In this document: positions 1 to 8,309 of the stretch, piece by piece
Layout of the letters: every line of letters starts with the position of its first letter
Position numbering within the stretch: position 1 is the stretch's first letter
Assembly: GCA_017481575.1 (NCBI GenBank)
Contig: JAFUPA010000014.1
Location: forward strand, 1-45,465
From: Clostridia bacterium
Lineage (GTDB): Bacteria; Bacillota; Clostridia; Oscillospirales; Acutalibacteraceae
Reading direction: 5' to 3'
DNA length: 45,465 bases
The notes under the pieces: generated by a model
Database searches by the model: none
Told to the model about the DNA's origin: nothing
Seen by the model: only the letters and a program-made list of their open reading frames with translations
Program-made: the position numbers and the translations under genes

Positions 1-636
1 AATGGCCATTATCTGTATTGTGTTATACCCCAGCCTTTTGATTCTCGGCAGGACATTTTCTGTAAACTCACTATATGTTCCAACGGCGCCCTTTTCCTGA
101 GCCATACCTATATGGCATTCATAAATAAACGGTGTTTTTTCTGGCACAAAGTCTTTATCTGTCCAAGGGAATTTCTCATATGTATCCTCGATTTCTGCAC
201 ACCATAAATACGTTTGAGGGTCTTGTACAACTCGTGTAGCGTAAAGCGGAATGCGGCGGAGTATCTGCCTTGAGTTTTTAACAATAGCTTGTACCTTTTG
301 CCCTATTTTAAGTGTGTTTTTTCCCTTGAGATGCACTTCGAAAATACCATTTTCAAGCTTGGTCATAGGACAGCTTTCAATATCCCAATTATTAAAATCG
401 CCTGTGAGATACATTTCATCAGCAGCAGGTGCCCATTCTCTGTAAACCCAGCCGGTACGAGTACGGTGAAAACCAAAATACTTATGGCCGTTAGCAAAAT
501 TTTTTATCTTTTTACAGCCGCTTAAAAGATTATTCCTTTTGTTGAGATAAAGCTCTGTTCTCAAACCTATATCATTTTCAAAGGGTGCTAAATAAGGGTC
601 GATTTCCAAAATTCTGCTTTTTGTGTACACGTTCAT
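1..636 (-). CDS. glgB: 1,4-alpha-glucan (glycogen) branching enzyme, 5' part, truncated by window edge
   Basis: The minus-strand frame opens with ATG at 636-634 and stays open for 212 codons to base 1, so the catalytic barrel and C-terminus lie outside the window. The visible part has an N-terminal CBM48/early-set region (LTGDFNNWD near residue 77), then YECHIGMA near residue 170 and LGYNTIQIMAI at the edge. This order is typical of the GH13_8 (eukaryote-like) branching enzymes, which transfer alpha-1,4 glucan chains to alpha-1,6 positions during cytoplasmic glycogen synthesis. The start is preceded by a purine-rich GGGGAA and a promoter at 659-688. Family assignment is confident; the subfamily is inferred from the short motifs only. 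Confidence 0.9.
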   Translation of the reverse strand, partial: MNVYTKSRILEIDPYLAPFENDIGLRTELYLNKRNNLLSGCKKIKNFANGHKYFGFHRTRTGWVYREWAPAADEMYLTGDFNNWDIESCPMTKLENGIFEVHLKGKNTLKIGQKVQAIVKNSRQILRRIPLYATRVVQDPQTYLWCAEIEDTYEKFPWTDKDFVPEKTPFIYECHIGMAQEKGAVGTYSEFTENVLPRIKRLGYNTIQIMAI

Positions 637-658
637 TTTAATTCCCCATTTCACAACT

Positions 659-688
659 ATTATACAATATATTGGTAATAAATATCAA
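659..688 (-). promoter_or_regulatory. Predicted sigma-A promoter of glgB
   Basis: On the minus strand a TTGATA -35 box (683-688) and a TATAAT -10 box (659-664) are separated by 18 bases. The -10 box lies about 22 bases upstream of the glgB ATG. Seen in sequence only. Confidence 0.65.
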
Positions 689-733
689 TAAAATATAGAA
701 ATTTTTTATGAATTTCGGTAGTGGCGGAAAAGT

Positions 734-769
734 AAAATCGACAAACTTCTGTCGAGATTTGTCGATTTT
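734..769. repeat. 12-bp inverted repeat upstream of glgB
   Basis: Arms 734-745 (AAAATCGACAAA) and 758-769 are perfect reverse complements around a 12-base loop. The core GTCGA/TTTGTCGA recurs inside the loop and again near 811-819 (TTTGTCGAC). This suggests a composite dispersed repeat rather than a gene-specific terminator. No long T tract follows on either side. Confidence 0.6.
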
Positions 770-774
770 GACCT

Positions 775-922
775 GCCCGAAGGGATTCGCCGTCTGCTTC
801 GCATACTTATGGTTTGTCGACCGTTGCCTTTGCAACAGTGCCCGACTTCACCGCTCTGTCTAAAAAACAGTACACTGTACTGTTTTTCTTCACGACAGAC
901 CCTTACAGGTTCGAATCCCTTC
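775..922. repeat. Element bounded by inverted tRNA T-arm-like fragments, with a central 25-bp palindrome
   Basis: Bases 775-789 are identical to the 3' end of the tRNA-Arg at 16329-16405 (minus-strand complement). Bases 912-922 repeat the T-arm core in the opposite orientation, giving 11-bp inverted ends (779-789 and 912-922). Inside, 863-887 is a perfect palindrome with 12-base arms and a one-base centre, framed by CTGTC (856-860) and GACAG (894-898). No complete tRNA can be folded here and no protein is convincing. It is probably a dispersed non-autonomous repeat or a scar of tRNA-associated recombination. Confidence 0.5.
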
Positions 923-1020
923 TTTGTTTAACGGAAAAATAAATGTTTATCGGCAGTAACACACATATTCTACACCTGTACTTTTGCTGAAAATAACAAC
1001 TTAATCACAAGGAGATTGTT

Positions 1021-1290
1021 ATGTCACATTTTATTGAAGAGTTTTATTACGGAAATATTGAGCCCCAAGAAAGTATAACAGAACTGAAGGCGGAAATCAA
1101 GAAGAAGTTAGATACGCTTTCTCAAACCGAAGAACAGCTTACATCAAAATTAACCGAGGAAGAAAAAGCACTATTCATAAAATATGCAAGTCAATCCAGC
1201 GAGTTTCTTTGTGTGAGCAATGCTGACAGCTTCATAGCCGGTTTCAGGCTCGGTGCTAAATTTACATACGACACATTTGTTACTGATTGA
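1021..1290 (+). CDS. Small DUF6809-like protein
   Basis: This 89-residue acidic, helical protein has a clear AAGGAG site 7 bases before its ATG. The N-terminal FYYGNIEPQE, the central helix ending LTEEEKALFIKY and the C-terminal FIAGFRLGAKF resemble the small Firmicutes family DUF6809, usually found on mobile elements. That match is from memory and has not been searched. It lies 15 bases upstream of the TnpV-like gene, so the two are probably cotranscribed as a mobile-element remnant. No biochemical function is known to me. Confidence 0.7.
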   Translation: MSHFIEEFYYGNIEPQESITELKAEIKKKLDTLSQTEEQLTSKLTEEEKALFIKYASQSSEFLCVSNADSFIAGFRLGAKFTYDTFVTD

Positions 1291-1305
1291 AAGGAAGGTA
1301 CAGTT

Positions 1306-1680
1306 ATGAATAAATCATCATTTGAACTCAATGGCGGAAGTTATAGGATGGTTGGCGATTATAAAATACCTAATATTACATTACCCGCTGAGGCAAACAA
1401 GCCACTCGGCATATGGGGACTGAAACGCAAAGATTATCTTATGAATCATAAACGAGTTCAATTTAATATTATGCTTATGAACGGCACGTTGTGGACTCAC
1501 CTTGCAGAGATTGATGAACAAGCATCAGATATGTTCTCTCGGCTGGTAGAACAGATGAAAGTAAATGAGGGAATAACAGAACAACTAAAAGCATACAACC
1601 AAATGGATTGGGTTGCCCGGATGAATAATATTGAAGCACAGGCAAGAGAGATAGTTAATAGTGATTTGATTTATTGTTGA
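1306..1680 (+). CDS. tnpV: TnpV-family transposon-encoded protein
   Basis: The 124-residue product follows a GAAAGGAAGG site. It has the TnpV layout: a Pro-rich start with GDYKIPNITLP, a basic segment with LKRKDYLMNHKRV, then LWTHLAEIDEQA and a C-terminal NQMDWVARMNNIEAQA. TnpV proteins were named from Tn4451-type clostridial mobilisable elements. Their precise role is unresolved. No matching recombinase lies next to it; the nearest is the serine recombinase at 14546, so this may be a leftover of a different element. Confidence 0.85.
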   Translation: MNKSSFELNGGSYRMVGDYKIPNITLPAEANKPLGIWGLKRKDYLMNHKRVQFNIMLMNGTLWTHLAEIDEQASDMFSRLVEQMKVNEGITEQLKAYNQMDWVARMNNIEAQAREIVNSDLIYC

Positions 1681-1875
1681 GGTTATAACATAAACTAACT
1701 GATAAAAGCATACTCCAAACCGTTAAAAAATGCATTTTACCGTTTCAGTTTTTCTGAACACATATTGCTTCATACAAACAAAATGTATTCGATAAAAGTT
1801 AATTTTGCACGGTCCAGACCGAAAAGAATTAGCTAAAAACAAGCACACTAAACGAACTTAAAGTTTTAATAAGCG

Positions 1876-1905
1876 AGCCGCACGGATTTTTACGTCCGTG
1901 CGGCT
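1876..1905. terminator. Hairpin downstream of the giant surface-protein gene
   Basis: An 11-bp perfect stem (1876-1886 with 1895-1905) with an 8-base loop sits 35 bases beyond the minus-strand stop at 1940. The T content after it is weak on both strands, so termination efficiency is uncertain. The rest of 1681-1939 shows no gene or other clear signal. Confidence 0.55.
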
Positions 1906-1939
1906 TTGGTGGTTTTATGGGGTTATTAGTTTTTTAAGT

Positions 1940-4900
1940 TCAGAAAGCAAAAATCTGCTTAAAGAGCCAGAGAATGCCGTTATATTTCCAAGTGAGGCAA
2001 TCCCAGATGAGGTAGAAGAAACGGAGTGAGAAATATTCTTTGGGAGTGTTGATGATTTCGATGAGCTTTTCAGCCTGTGCCTTATATTCATTGAGCTTTG
2101 CCTTTTCTGCTGTGCCCATGTTCTCGTCTGCAAGGAGTTCGTCAATCTTTGCTTTGAGAGCTTCGATATCATCTTCCCAGAAAATAGTTACTCTGTCCTC
2201 GTCGAACATTTCAAGCTCAACGCCGATATCTGCAACAGACTTTTCTGCGGCTTCAATTTCGTTGAGGAGAGCTTCAAATTCTGCCTTGATTTCTTCATAT
2301 TCAGCCTTCTGCTCGTCGGTGAGATTATCGGGGTTAACGGCTTCGATTTCGGCAATAGCCGCTTCAATATCTGCCTTGTCATCGCTTGAAACGTTTTCGG
2401 GGTTGTAGTTGTTTTCAATTCCCTTGATTTCTTCAAGCTGTTCTTCGGTTTCGGTAATCTTATCGGTAAGAGCATCTGCATCAGCCTTGGTATCTTCAAG
2501 GGCTGCGATTTCTTCCTCTGTTACATTACCGCTGTCGATAAGAGCCTGAATATCCTCTTTAAGCTGTTCGATAGCTTCTGTATCGGTTGACTTAACAGTA
2601 TCTTCCGTGTAGCTGTTAACTGCATCATTGATACGGTCAATTTCAGCCTGTGTTTCATCAATCTTATCGGTGAGAGCATCTGCGTCAGCCTTTGTTTCTT
2701 CAAGGGCTGCGATTTCTTCTTCGGTTACATTGCCGCTGTCTATAAGAGTCTGAATATCCTCTTTGAGCTTGTTGATTGCTTCTTCGTCGCTTGACTTAAC
2801 TGTTTCTTCGTCATAAGCATTTACAGCTTCGTCAATTCTTGCGATTTCTGCCGCTGTATCATCAATTTTCTTGATGAGTGAATCAACCTTTGCATCAAGT
2901 TCAGCAAGCTTTGCTTTTTCTTCTGCGGTGACGTTTGTTGCATCTGTGAGAGCCTTAATGTCCTCAATAAGCTGTTCAAGGTCTGCCTTGTCGGTTGACT
3001 TAACTGTTGTTTCGTCATAGCTGTTTACGGCATTTTCAATTCTTGTAATTTCATCTGCCGTTGCACCGATTTTATCAAGGAGTGCGCTGAGTGTTGTTTC
3101 GTTGCCGTCAAGCTGTTCTCTTTCGGTATCGGTGATGTTATCGCCGTCGGTGAGAGCCTTTATGTCGGCAAGGAGCTTTTCAATATCTGCCTTATCGGCA
3201 CTTGTTACGGTGTCGATATCATAAGCATTTGTTGCATCGTTGATGCGGTTGATTTCCGCAACCGTTTCATCAATTTTTGCAATGAGCTTGTCGCAGGTTT
3301 CGTCTGCGCCTTCAAGGAGTGTTCTTTCGTCAGCGGTGATATTCTGTGTATCAAGGAGAGCCTTGATGTCTGCGATAAGCTGCTGAATATCAGCCTTGTC
3401 GCTTGACTTAACGCTTTCAAACACATACTCGTCAACTGCTTCGATAATACGCTTGATTTCGTCGCTGATACCTGTGAGTTTATCAAGCAGACCGAGAACC
3501 TTATCGTGAGCATTTTCAAGATTTTCAATCTCTTCTGCGGTTACGTTATCGGTAAGAGCGAGAGCATAAATATCTTCGTTGAGCTGAACAAGAGCATCCT
3601 TATCAGCACTTGTTACGGTTGCTTCGTCATAGCCGTTTGCAGCAGCGATAACTCTGTCATATTCGGACATGGTTTCTGCGATTTTTGCAAGGAGAGCATC
3701 TGCTGTTGCATCAAGATTTTCAAGATTTGTTCTTTCTTCGTCAGTAATATTCTGACCGTCGGTGAGGTCTTTGATGTCTGCAAGAAGCTGTTCAATATCA
3801 GCCTTGTCGCTTGACTTAACGCTTACTTCGTCATAACCGTTTACGGCATTTTCAATTCTTGCAATTTCATCTGCCGTTTCAGCGATTTTATTTCCGAGTG
3901 CAATAAGCGTTGTTTCGTTGCCGTTAAGCTGTTCTCTCTCTGCATCTGTGATGTTGTCGCCGTCTGTGAGTGCTTTAATATCGTCAATAAGCTGTTCAAG
4001 GTCAGCCTTGTCTGCACTTGTCACGGTTTCAATATCATAAGCATCTACAGCATCAGTGATACGCTTGATTTCTGTCGCCGTATCGCTGATAACAGTAAGA
4101 AGATCATTTACGGTATCTGCAAGAGCGAGGAGGTCTGCTCTTTCGGAATCCGTGATATTCTTGCCTGTTGTAAGAGCGTTGATGTCTGCAATAAGCTGTT
4201 CAAGGTCAGCCTTGTCGCTTGACTTAACGGTAGTTTTGTCATAGCCGTTTACGGCATTGGTAATGCGTGTGATTTCTTTTGCAATATCGCTGATTCTTTT
4301 CTGAAAAGCCGATATACCGGAAAGAATATTATCAAATTCTTTTGTTTCGGCTTCGGTCAGATTATCGAAATAATCGTTATAAACCTGAGCGACTTCATTA
4401 TAGAAGCTCTCCAAATCGTCTGCATCATCCGATGTAACAGTATCAATATCATATTCTACTAATTTGTTCTTGAAGCTTTCAAGTTTATCGGCAACGCTTT
4501 CAATCATTTTGAGCAGTTCAATGCAATCGGATTTAAGATTATCCCATTCAGCTTTCTTTGCATCATCTGCAAGGTCTGTTACTGCGTTATCAAGCTGATT
4601 GTAAACATATTCAATCTTTGCCTTGTCGGATGATTTTACATTGAGAGGAGTAATGCCATCAATACCGCTTACATCAACTGCAATTTCATAAGCAATCTTT
4701 GCTTCGCCGCTGAAGTTGCCGTTACCCGTTACTGTGAGCAGGTAAACACCAACATTTGTTGCCTTGTTGCCGCTGATATTATAAGTTACATCAAGGTCAT
4801 CGGGAATTTCAACCGTTGTGACGTTCTGTGTCTGTTCCTCGCCTGTATAGGTGAGAGCATCGCCGAGAATGATGAACGCATCGGAAATATCCTTTGTCTT

Positions 4901-7900
4901 GATTGTAACGGACACTGTTGCAGGCTCGGTGTCGTTGTAGTTTGCATCACCTACAACTTTATAATATACGGTATAATAGCCTGCGTTTGTTGCTGTGGGA
5001 ATAGTTGCAGAGTATTCAACACCGTCTGTGCTGTACTGTATTTCACCGACGTTGACTGAGCCTGCTGTGATAAGTGCCTGTGCAGAGCCGTTGTAGGTAA
5101 GGGTGTTTGCTGCGGGCGCAGTTACGGAAGCATCAGCCTTTGTGATTGTGAAATTTGCGGTTGCTGTACCCGAATAAATATCGCTTTCAACAGCGGTAAC
5201 TGTTACGGTTGCCGTGCCTGCGTTGATATTATCGGCATAAGAAACCGAATAGTTTGCGCTGTCAAGGGTTTTACCGCCGACTGTTACGGTTACAGCGGGC
5301 TTATTTTCGCCGCCGTTATATTCATATTCGGTCTGTGAAAGGGTGATGACCGCATCATTTGCAAAGTCTGCGCCCTTTGCAACCTTGACATAGCCGCTGA
5401 TTGCGGTTGCATTATTTGCAACGGTGATGATCTTGCCGTCTGCATCCTTGTAGTAATAACCGTCTGCAAGGATTGTGGCTGCAAACTTCTCGGCGTCGCT
5501 GTCATATTTAAGGTCATGAACAGTAAATCCGTTTTTAAATTCGCCGCCTTTGAGTGATACGGTACCTTTGTAAATCTTTATTTCATCTATATCAAATGTG
5601 CCGCCGTTGACGGTGAGAACGCCGCCCTCGCAGTTGATGCCGATAAGTTCTGCAGTAAAATCACCATCGTTTATGGTATAGGGCGCAAAGCCCCATACGG
5701 TTCCGTTGAATTCGCCGCCGTAAATTTCGGTTGTTCCTTTAGAAATATAAAGCGCATATTTCTTTCCTTCAAAGCTGCCGCCGTTTACGGTGAGCGTTCT
5801 ATTGTTGTTAACAGCTTTGTTTTCACTGATTATGTTTCCCGATTCAATGGTGAGTGTTCCGTTGTTAAGGATTGCACTTGATGATGCTGCGTTTGATTTG
5901 ACCGTTCCGCCCTTGCCGCTGTCCTTAATAGTTACATCAGCGCCGCTTTCTATCCGAAGTGTGGTGGCGGTTTCATTGAACAAAGTCTTGCCGTTAAGGT
6001 CAAGGGTTAACTTGCCCGAGCTGATATACTGTATAGCAGTAAGAGTGATATCATCAAGCAGAGTGAGCGTGCTGCCCTCGCTTGCGCTTGCCGCTGTTAT
6101 GGCATCGGCAAAGGTTGTGTAATTGCCGATGAGTTTGCCGTCCTTGTCGGTGACAGATGCGGCATAGTTAAGAAGAGTAAATTCAACGCTTGCGGTTGCA
6201 TCGCCGAGAGTTACGCTTGCGGTGTAAGTGCCTGCGGTTTTGGGAGCAGAGCCGTCTGCGGTTGAATATATAACCTCGTATGTTACGGAAGTATCTGCAA
6301 GCTGATTATCAACAACCGCTTCCTTTGCGGTTGTGCCGTCTGCATAAAGGTCTGCGGGTGCGGAAATTGTAAGTGTGCCGCTGTAAGCTTTACATAAGTC
6401 ACAAGTTTCAGTGATGGTATTACCGCTTGCGGTGTAGGTGTAGTTGGTATGCTTGTTTTCGTCTGTTTCACCATACCAATTTCTGCAAATTTCACACTCG
6501 TATCCCATACAGGTCTGTTCGTTTCCAAGCTCATGCTCGCCTGAATAAATATGTGCGGAAAGACCGTAATTATAAAGTGCCTGTGCAAGGTCTATCATTT
6601 TTTGATTTGTGCTTGTTGTATATGCGGTATAACAATAATCATTTATGCTGTATGTAAGGGTAACAGCACCGTCATCACCGGTGTATTTCACCGTGAAATC
6701 CTTGCCTAAATCTTTTGCAGAGATAGTTTCGGTTTTGACAACATAGTAAGAACCTTGCATTGTGCCGGTTACAGGAGCATCGTTAACAGTTACTTTTCCG
6801 GTAAAATCAACATTTCCGCTCAGACCGAACATAAGATAATTGGTTGCACCATAACTTACATTGGTAAATATATCTACAGCAGACGAATCGTCTGTCAAAA
6901 CAGGTTTGTTTTCCGGAACTTCTTTATCAACATCTTGTGTTGCGGGTTCAAAACCGTCAGTCACAAGTGCATCGGTTTTGTAATCTCTATACACCTGCGA
7001 TGCAGCACCATAATCCAATGTATCAATAATAAGCTGTTTTGTGTTATCATCCGAACTGTCATAAATACCGATAAGGATTTCTTTTATACTGGTATTTAAT
7101 CCGGAATTATCACAATCCATAATTATGTCATTATGATAAAGCTGAGCTTCAATAGTGTTACCAATGCACTGCGGGGTGATACCATTGAGCGTGAAAACAT
7201 AAAGAGTATGTATGCCTTTAGTAACGGTTAATGGATTTCCTGTTCCGTCTGTATCAACAGGAAGGTCTTTCAAAACACCGGACGGTGATACTGTTCTCAG
7301 CCTAATGTTTTCAATTTCAATATCTTCACCGATTTCGACATAAAATTTTACCGAAAGGTCAATGCCGAGATTTACGCTTGTGTCGTAAATTCTTGCTTCA
7401 CCCAAATCCGGTATGTCAGGCTTTGTATTTGTATATACATCGCCGTCTTTATAAACAGTGTTTTCACCATTGAAATGAACGGGCTGTGTATCTGTACCGA
7501 TAGTCTGACCGAAAGATGCACCGAGAGCATAGGTTACACTGCCGTCTGCAAGTGCAGCTGCATCAATGGTAGTTACACCCGATGCTACGGAAGTTGTCTG
7601 ATTTGCAAAGCTGTTTGTAATTGTACCGTTGTTTGTGTTGCAGAATACATCGGCGTTGTCGCCGCCTGTAACGGTAATCATCGAAAGAACATTTTCAATA
7701 GTACCGTTATTTTCGGAGCAGATGCCGCCGTATTTAATTGTATCAGAAAGGTTTGCCGTGCCTTCGACGATAACGTCACGGACAACACCGCCCTCGCCGA
7801 TAACACCGAACAAGCCCTGCTTCGCTGTATCAACAGGAACAGTTGCAACCGCTGATTTGGTAAGGTTCGTATCAGTTGTCAAACCTTTGATTGTGTATCC

Positions 7901-8224
7901 GTTGCCATCAAAAATACCTGTGAAAGGAATTTCTTCCGTACCGATACCTACCCACGATTTGCCGAGTCTTTCGCCAAGAACCGTAATGTCAATATCAGCA
8001 GTAAGAACTGCCTTGGCATCAGGTTCTGCTTCTGTTATGCCCGACTGTGAGGTGTCACCCACAACAAGGCAGGCAAACCAAGCAAGGTTACCGGCATTGG
8101 TTATTTTGTAATAGCCTGTGTAATCTGTGTCAGGTGCCGCACTTGCCGTAAGGCTCAGCGGTGCCATTGACAGAAGCATTGCCAGTACAAGCAGTATGCT
8201 TATGAGTTTGTTTGTTTTTTTCAT
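1940..8224 (-). CDS. Giant secreted surface protein with beta-helix, Ig-like and 13 tandem helical repeats
   Basis: The start chosen is ATG 8224, 6-7 bases after AAGGAGG, giving 2094 residues; an upstream in-frame start lacks this site. Order of regions: signal peptide (1-30, ending TASAA); GLUG-like beta repeats with FTGIFDGNGYTIKGL (about 35-225); a mixed region (265-560) with a Cys pair cluster CMGYECEIC (about 571); a Ser/Thr/Gly-rich segment typical of right-handed beta-helices (about 680-900); MBG/Ig-like segments with YEYNGGENKP and LTYNGSAQAL (about 940-1180); then about thirteen acidic helical repeats of about 68 residues (1195-2058). It ends in an aromatic tail (LRFFYLIWDCLTWKYNG onward) with no LPXTG. 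Probably an exported adhesin or stalk; ligand unknown. It is the last gene of a minus-strand block. Confidence 0.85.
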   Translation of the reverse strand: MKKTNKLISILLVLAMLLSMAPLSLTASAAPDTDYTGYYKITNAGNLAWFACLVVGDTSQSGITEAEPDAKAVLTADIDITVLGERLGKSWVGIGTEEIPFTGIFDGNGYTIKGLTTDTNLTKSAVATVPVDTAKQGLFGVIGEGGVVRDVIVEGTANLSDTIKYGGICSENNGTIENVLSMITVTGGDNADVFCNTNNGTITNSFANQTTSVASGVTTIDAAALADGSVTYALGASFGQTIGTDTQPVHFNGENTVYKDGDVYTNTKPDIPDLGEARIYDTSVNLGIDLSVKFYVEIGEDIEIENIRLRTVSPSGVLKDLPVDTDGTGNPLTVTKGIHTLYVFTLNGITPQCIGNTIEAQLYHNDIIMDCDNSGLNTSIKEILIGIYDSSDDNTKQLIIDTLDYGAASQVYRDYKTDALVTDGFEPATQDVDKEVPENKPVLTDDSSAVDIFTNVSYGATNYLMFGLSGNVDFTGKVTVNDAPVTGTMQGSYYVVKTETISAKDLGKDFTVKYTGDDGAVTLTYSINDYCYTAYTTSTNQKMIDLAQALYNYGLSAHIYSGEHELGNEQTCMGYECEICRNWYGETDENKHTNYTYTASGNTITETCDLCKAYSGTLTISAPADLYADGTTAKEAVVDNQLADTSVTYEVIYSTADGSAPKTAGTYTASVTLGDATASVEFTLLNYAASVTDKDGKLIGNYTTFADAITAASASEGSTLTLLDDITLTAIQYISSGKLTLDLNGKTLFNETATTLRIESGADVTIKDSGKGGTVKSNAASSSAILNNGTLTIESGNIISENKAVNNNRTLTVNGGSFEGKKYALYISKGTTEIYGGEFNGTVWGFAPYTINDGDFTAELIGINCEGGVLTVNGGTFDIDEIKIYKGTVSLKGGEFKNGFTVHDLKYDSDAEKFAATILADGYYYKDADGKIITVANNATAISGYVKVAKGADFANDAVITLSQTEYEYNGGENKPAVTVTVGGKTLDSANYSVSYADNINAGTATVTVTAVESDIYSGTATANFTITKADASVTAPAANTLTYNGSAQALITAGSVNVGEIQYSTDGVEYSATIPTATNAGYYTVYYKVVGDANYNDTEPATVSVTIKTKDISDAFIILGDALTYTGEEQTQNVTTVEIPDDLDVTYNISGNKATNVGVYLLTVTGNGNFSGEAKIAYEIAVDVSGIDGITPLNVKSSDKAKIEYVYNQLDNAVTDLADDAKKAEWDNLKSDCIELLKMIESVADKLESFKNKLVEYDIDTVTSDDADDLESFYNEVAQVYNDYFDNLTEAETKEFDNILSGISAFQKRISDIAKEITRITNAVNGYDKTTVKSSDKADLEQLIADINALTTGKNITDSERADLLALADTVNDLLTVISDTATEIKRITDAVDAYDIETVTSADKADLEQLIDDIKALTDGDNITDAEREQLNGNETTLIALGNKIAETADEIARIENAVNGYDEVSVKSSDKADIEQLLADIKDLTDGQNITDEERTNLENLDATADALLAKIAETMSEYDRVIAAANGYDEATVTSADKDALVQLNEDIYALALTDNVTAEEIENLENAHDKVLGLLDKLTGISDEIKRIIEAVDEYVFESVKSSDKADIQQLIADIKALLDTQNITADERTLLEGADETCDKLIAKIDETVAEINRINDATNAYDIDTVTSADKADIEKLLADIKALTDGDNITDTEREQLDGNETTLSALLDKIGATADEITRIENAVNSYDETTVKSTDKADLEQLIEDIKALTDATNVTAEEKAKLAELDAKVDSLIKKIDDTAAEIARIDEAVNAYDEETVKSSDEEAINKLKEDIQTLIDSGNVTEEEIAALEETKADADALTDKIDETQAEIDRINDAVNSYTEDTVKSTDTEAIEQLKEDIQALIDSGNVTEEEIAALEDTKADADALTDKITETEEQLEEIKGIENNYNPENVSSDDKADIEAAIAEIEAVNPDNLTDEQKAEYEEIKAEFEALLNEIEAAEKSVADIGVELEMFDEDRVTIFWEDDIEALKAKIDELLADENMGTAEKAKLNEYKAQAEKLIEIINTPKEYFSLRFFYLIWDCLTWKYNGILWLFKQIFAF
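2055..4650 (-). repeat. Coding tandem repeat, about 13 units of about 204 bp
   Basis: The repeat lies within the giant surface protein. The unit begins TVKSSDKADLEQLI, continues with DIKALTDGDNIT and DERE, and ends EIARIENAVNGYD. It is predicted to be a three-helix unit with a heptad-like pattern. Central units are most alike, the first two and last two are diverged, and KSSD and TSAD versions often alternate. This pattern fits expansion by unequal recombination. Many antisense and shifted reading frames in the interval are shadows of this repeat. Confidence 0.85.
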
Positions 8225-8257
8225 AGTTTTTCCTCCTTGCCGTTGAGTGCAAAGATC

Positions 8258-8292
8258 AGAGTGCAGAACGAATATAAACAACTCTGCACTCT
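8258..8292. repeat. Intercistronic hairpin between the two secreted-protein genes
   Basis: Arms 8258-8267 (AGAGTGCAGA) and 8283-8292 are perfect complements. They lie between the stop of the 381-residue protein gene (8310) and the start of the giant gene (8224). The related string TTCTGCAT recurs just beyond, near 8303. It could tune expression or mRNA stability of the downstream gene, or be a short dispersed repeat. Confidence 0.5.
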
Positions 8293-8309
8293 GCGTTCAT
8301 CATTCTGCA

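Noticed and set aside
638-835. 65-residue minus-strand open frame
   Set aside because: It lies in the inverted-repeat region and glgB promoter, has no ribosome site and shows no recognisable protein character.
895-930. Possible tRNA because of a perfect T-loop GGTTCGAATCC
   Set aside because: No matching acceptor, D or anticodon arms can be drawn upstream and no CCA or discriminator follows; only the T-arm fragment is present.
2055-4650. Regular repeats suggesting a CRISPR array
   Set aside because: The 204-base period is coding, lies within one long reading frame and has no unique spacers or neighbouring cas genes.
1915-6657. Many 60-120-codon frames on both strands inside the giant surface-protein gene
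   Set aside because: They are shadows of the repetitive coding strand, lack ribosome sites and give low-complexity translations.
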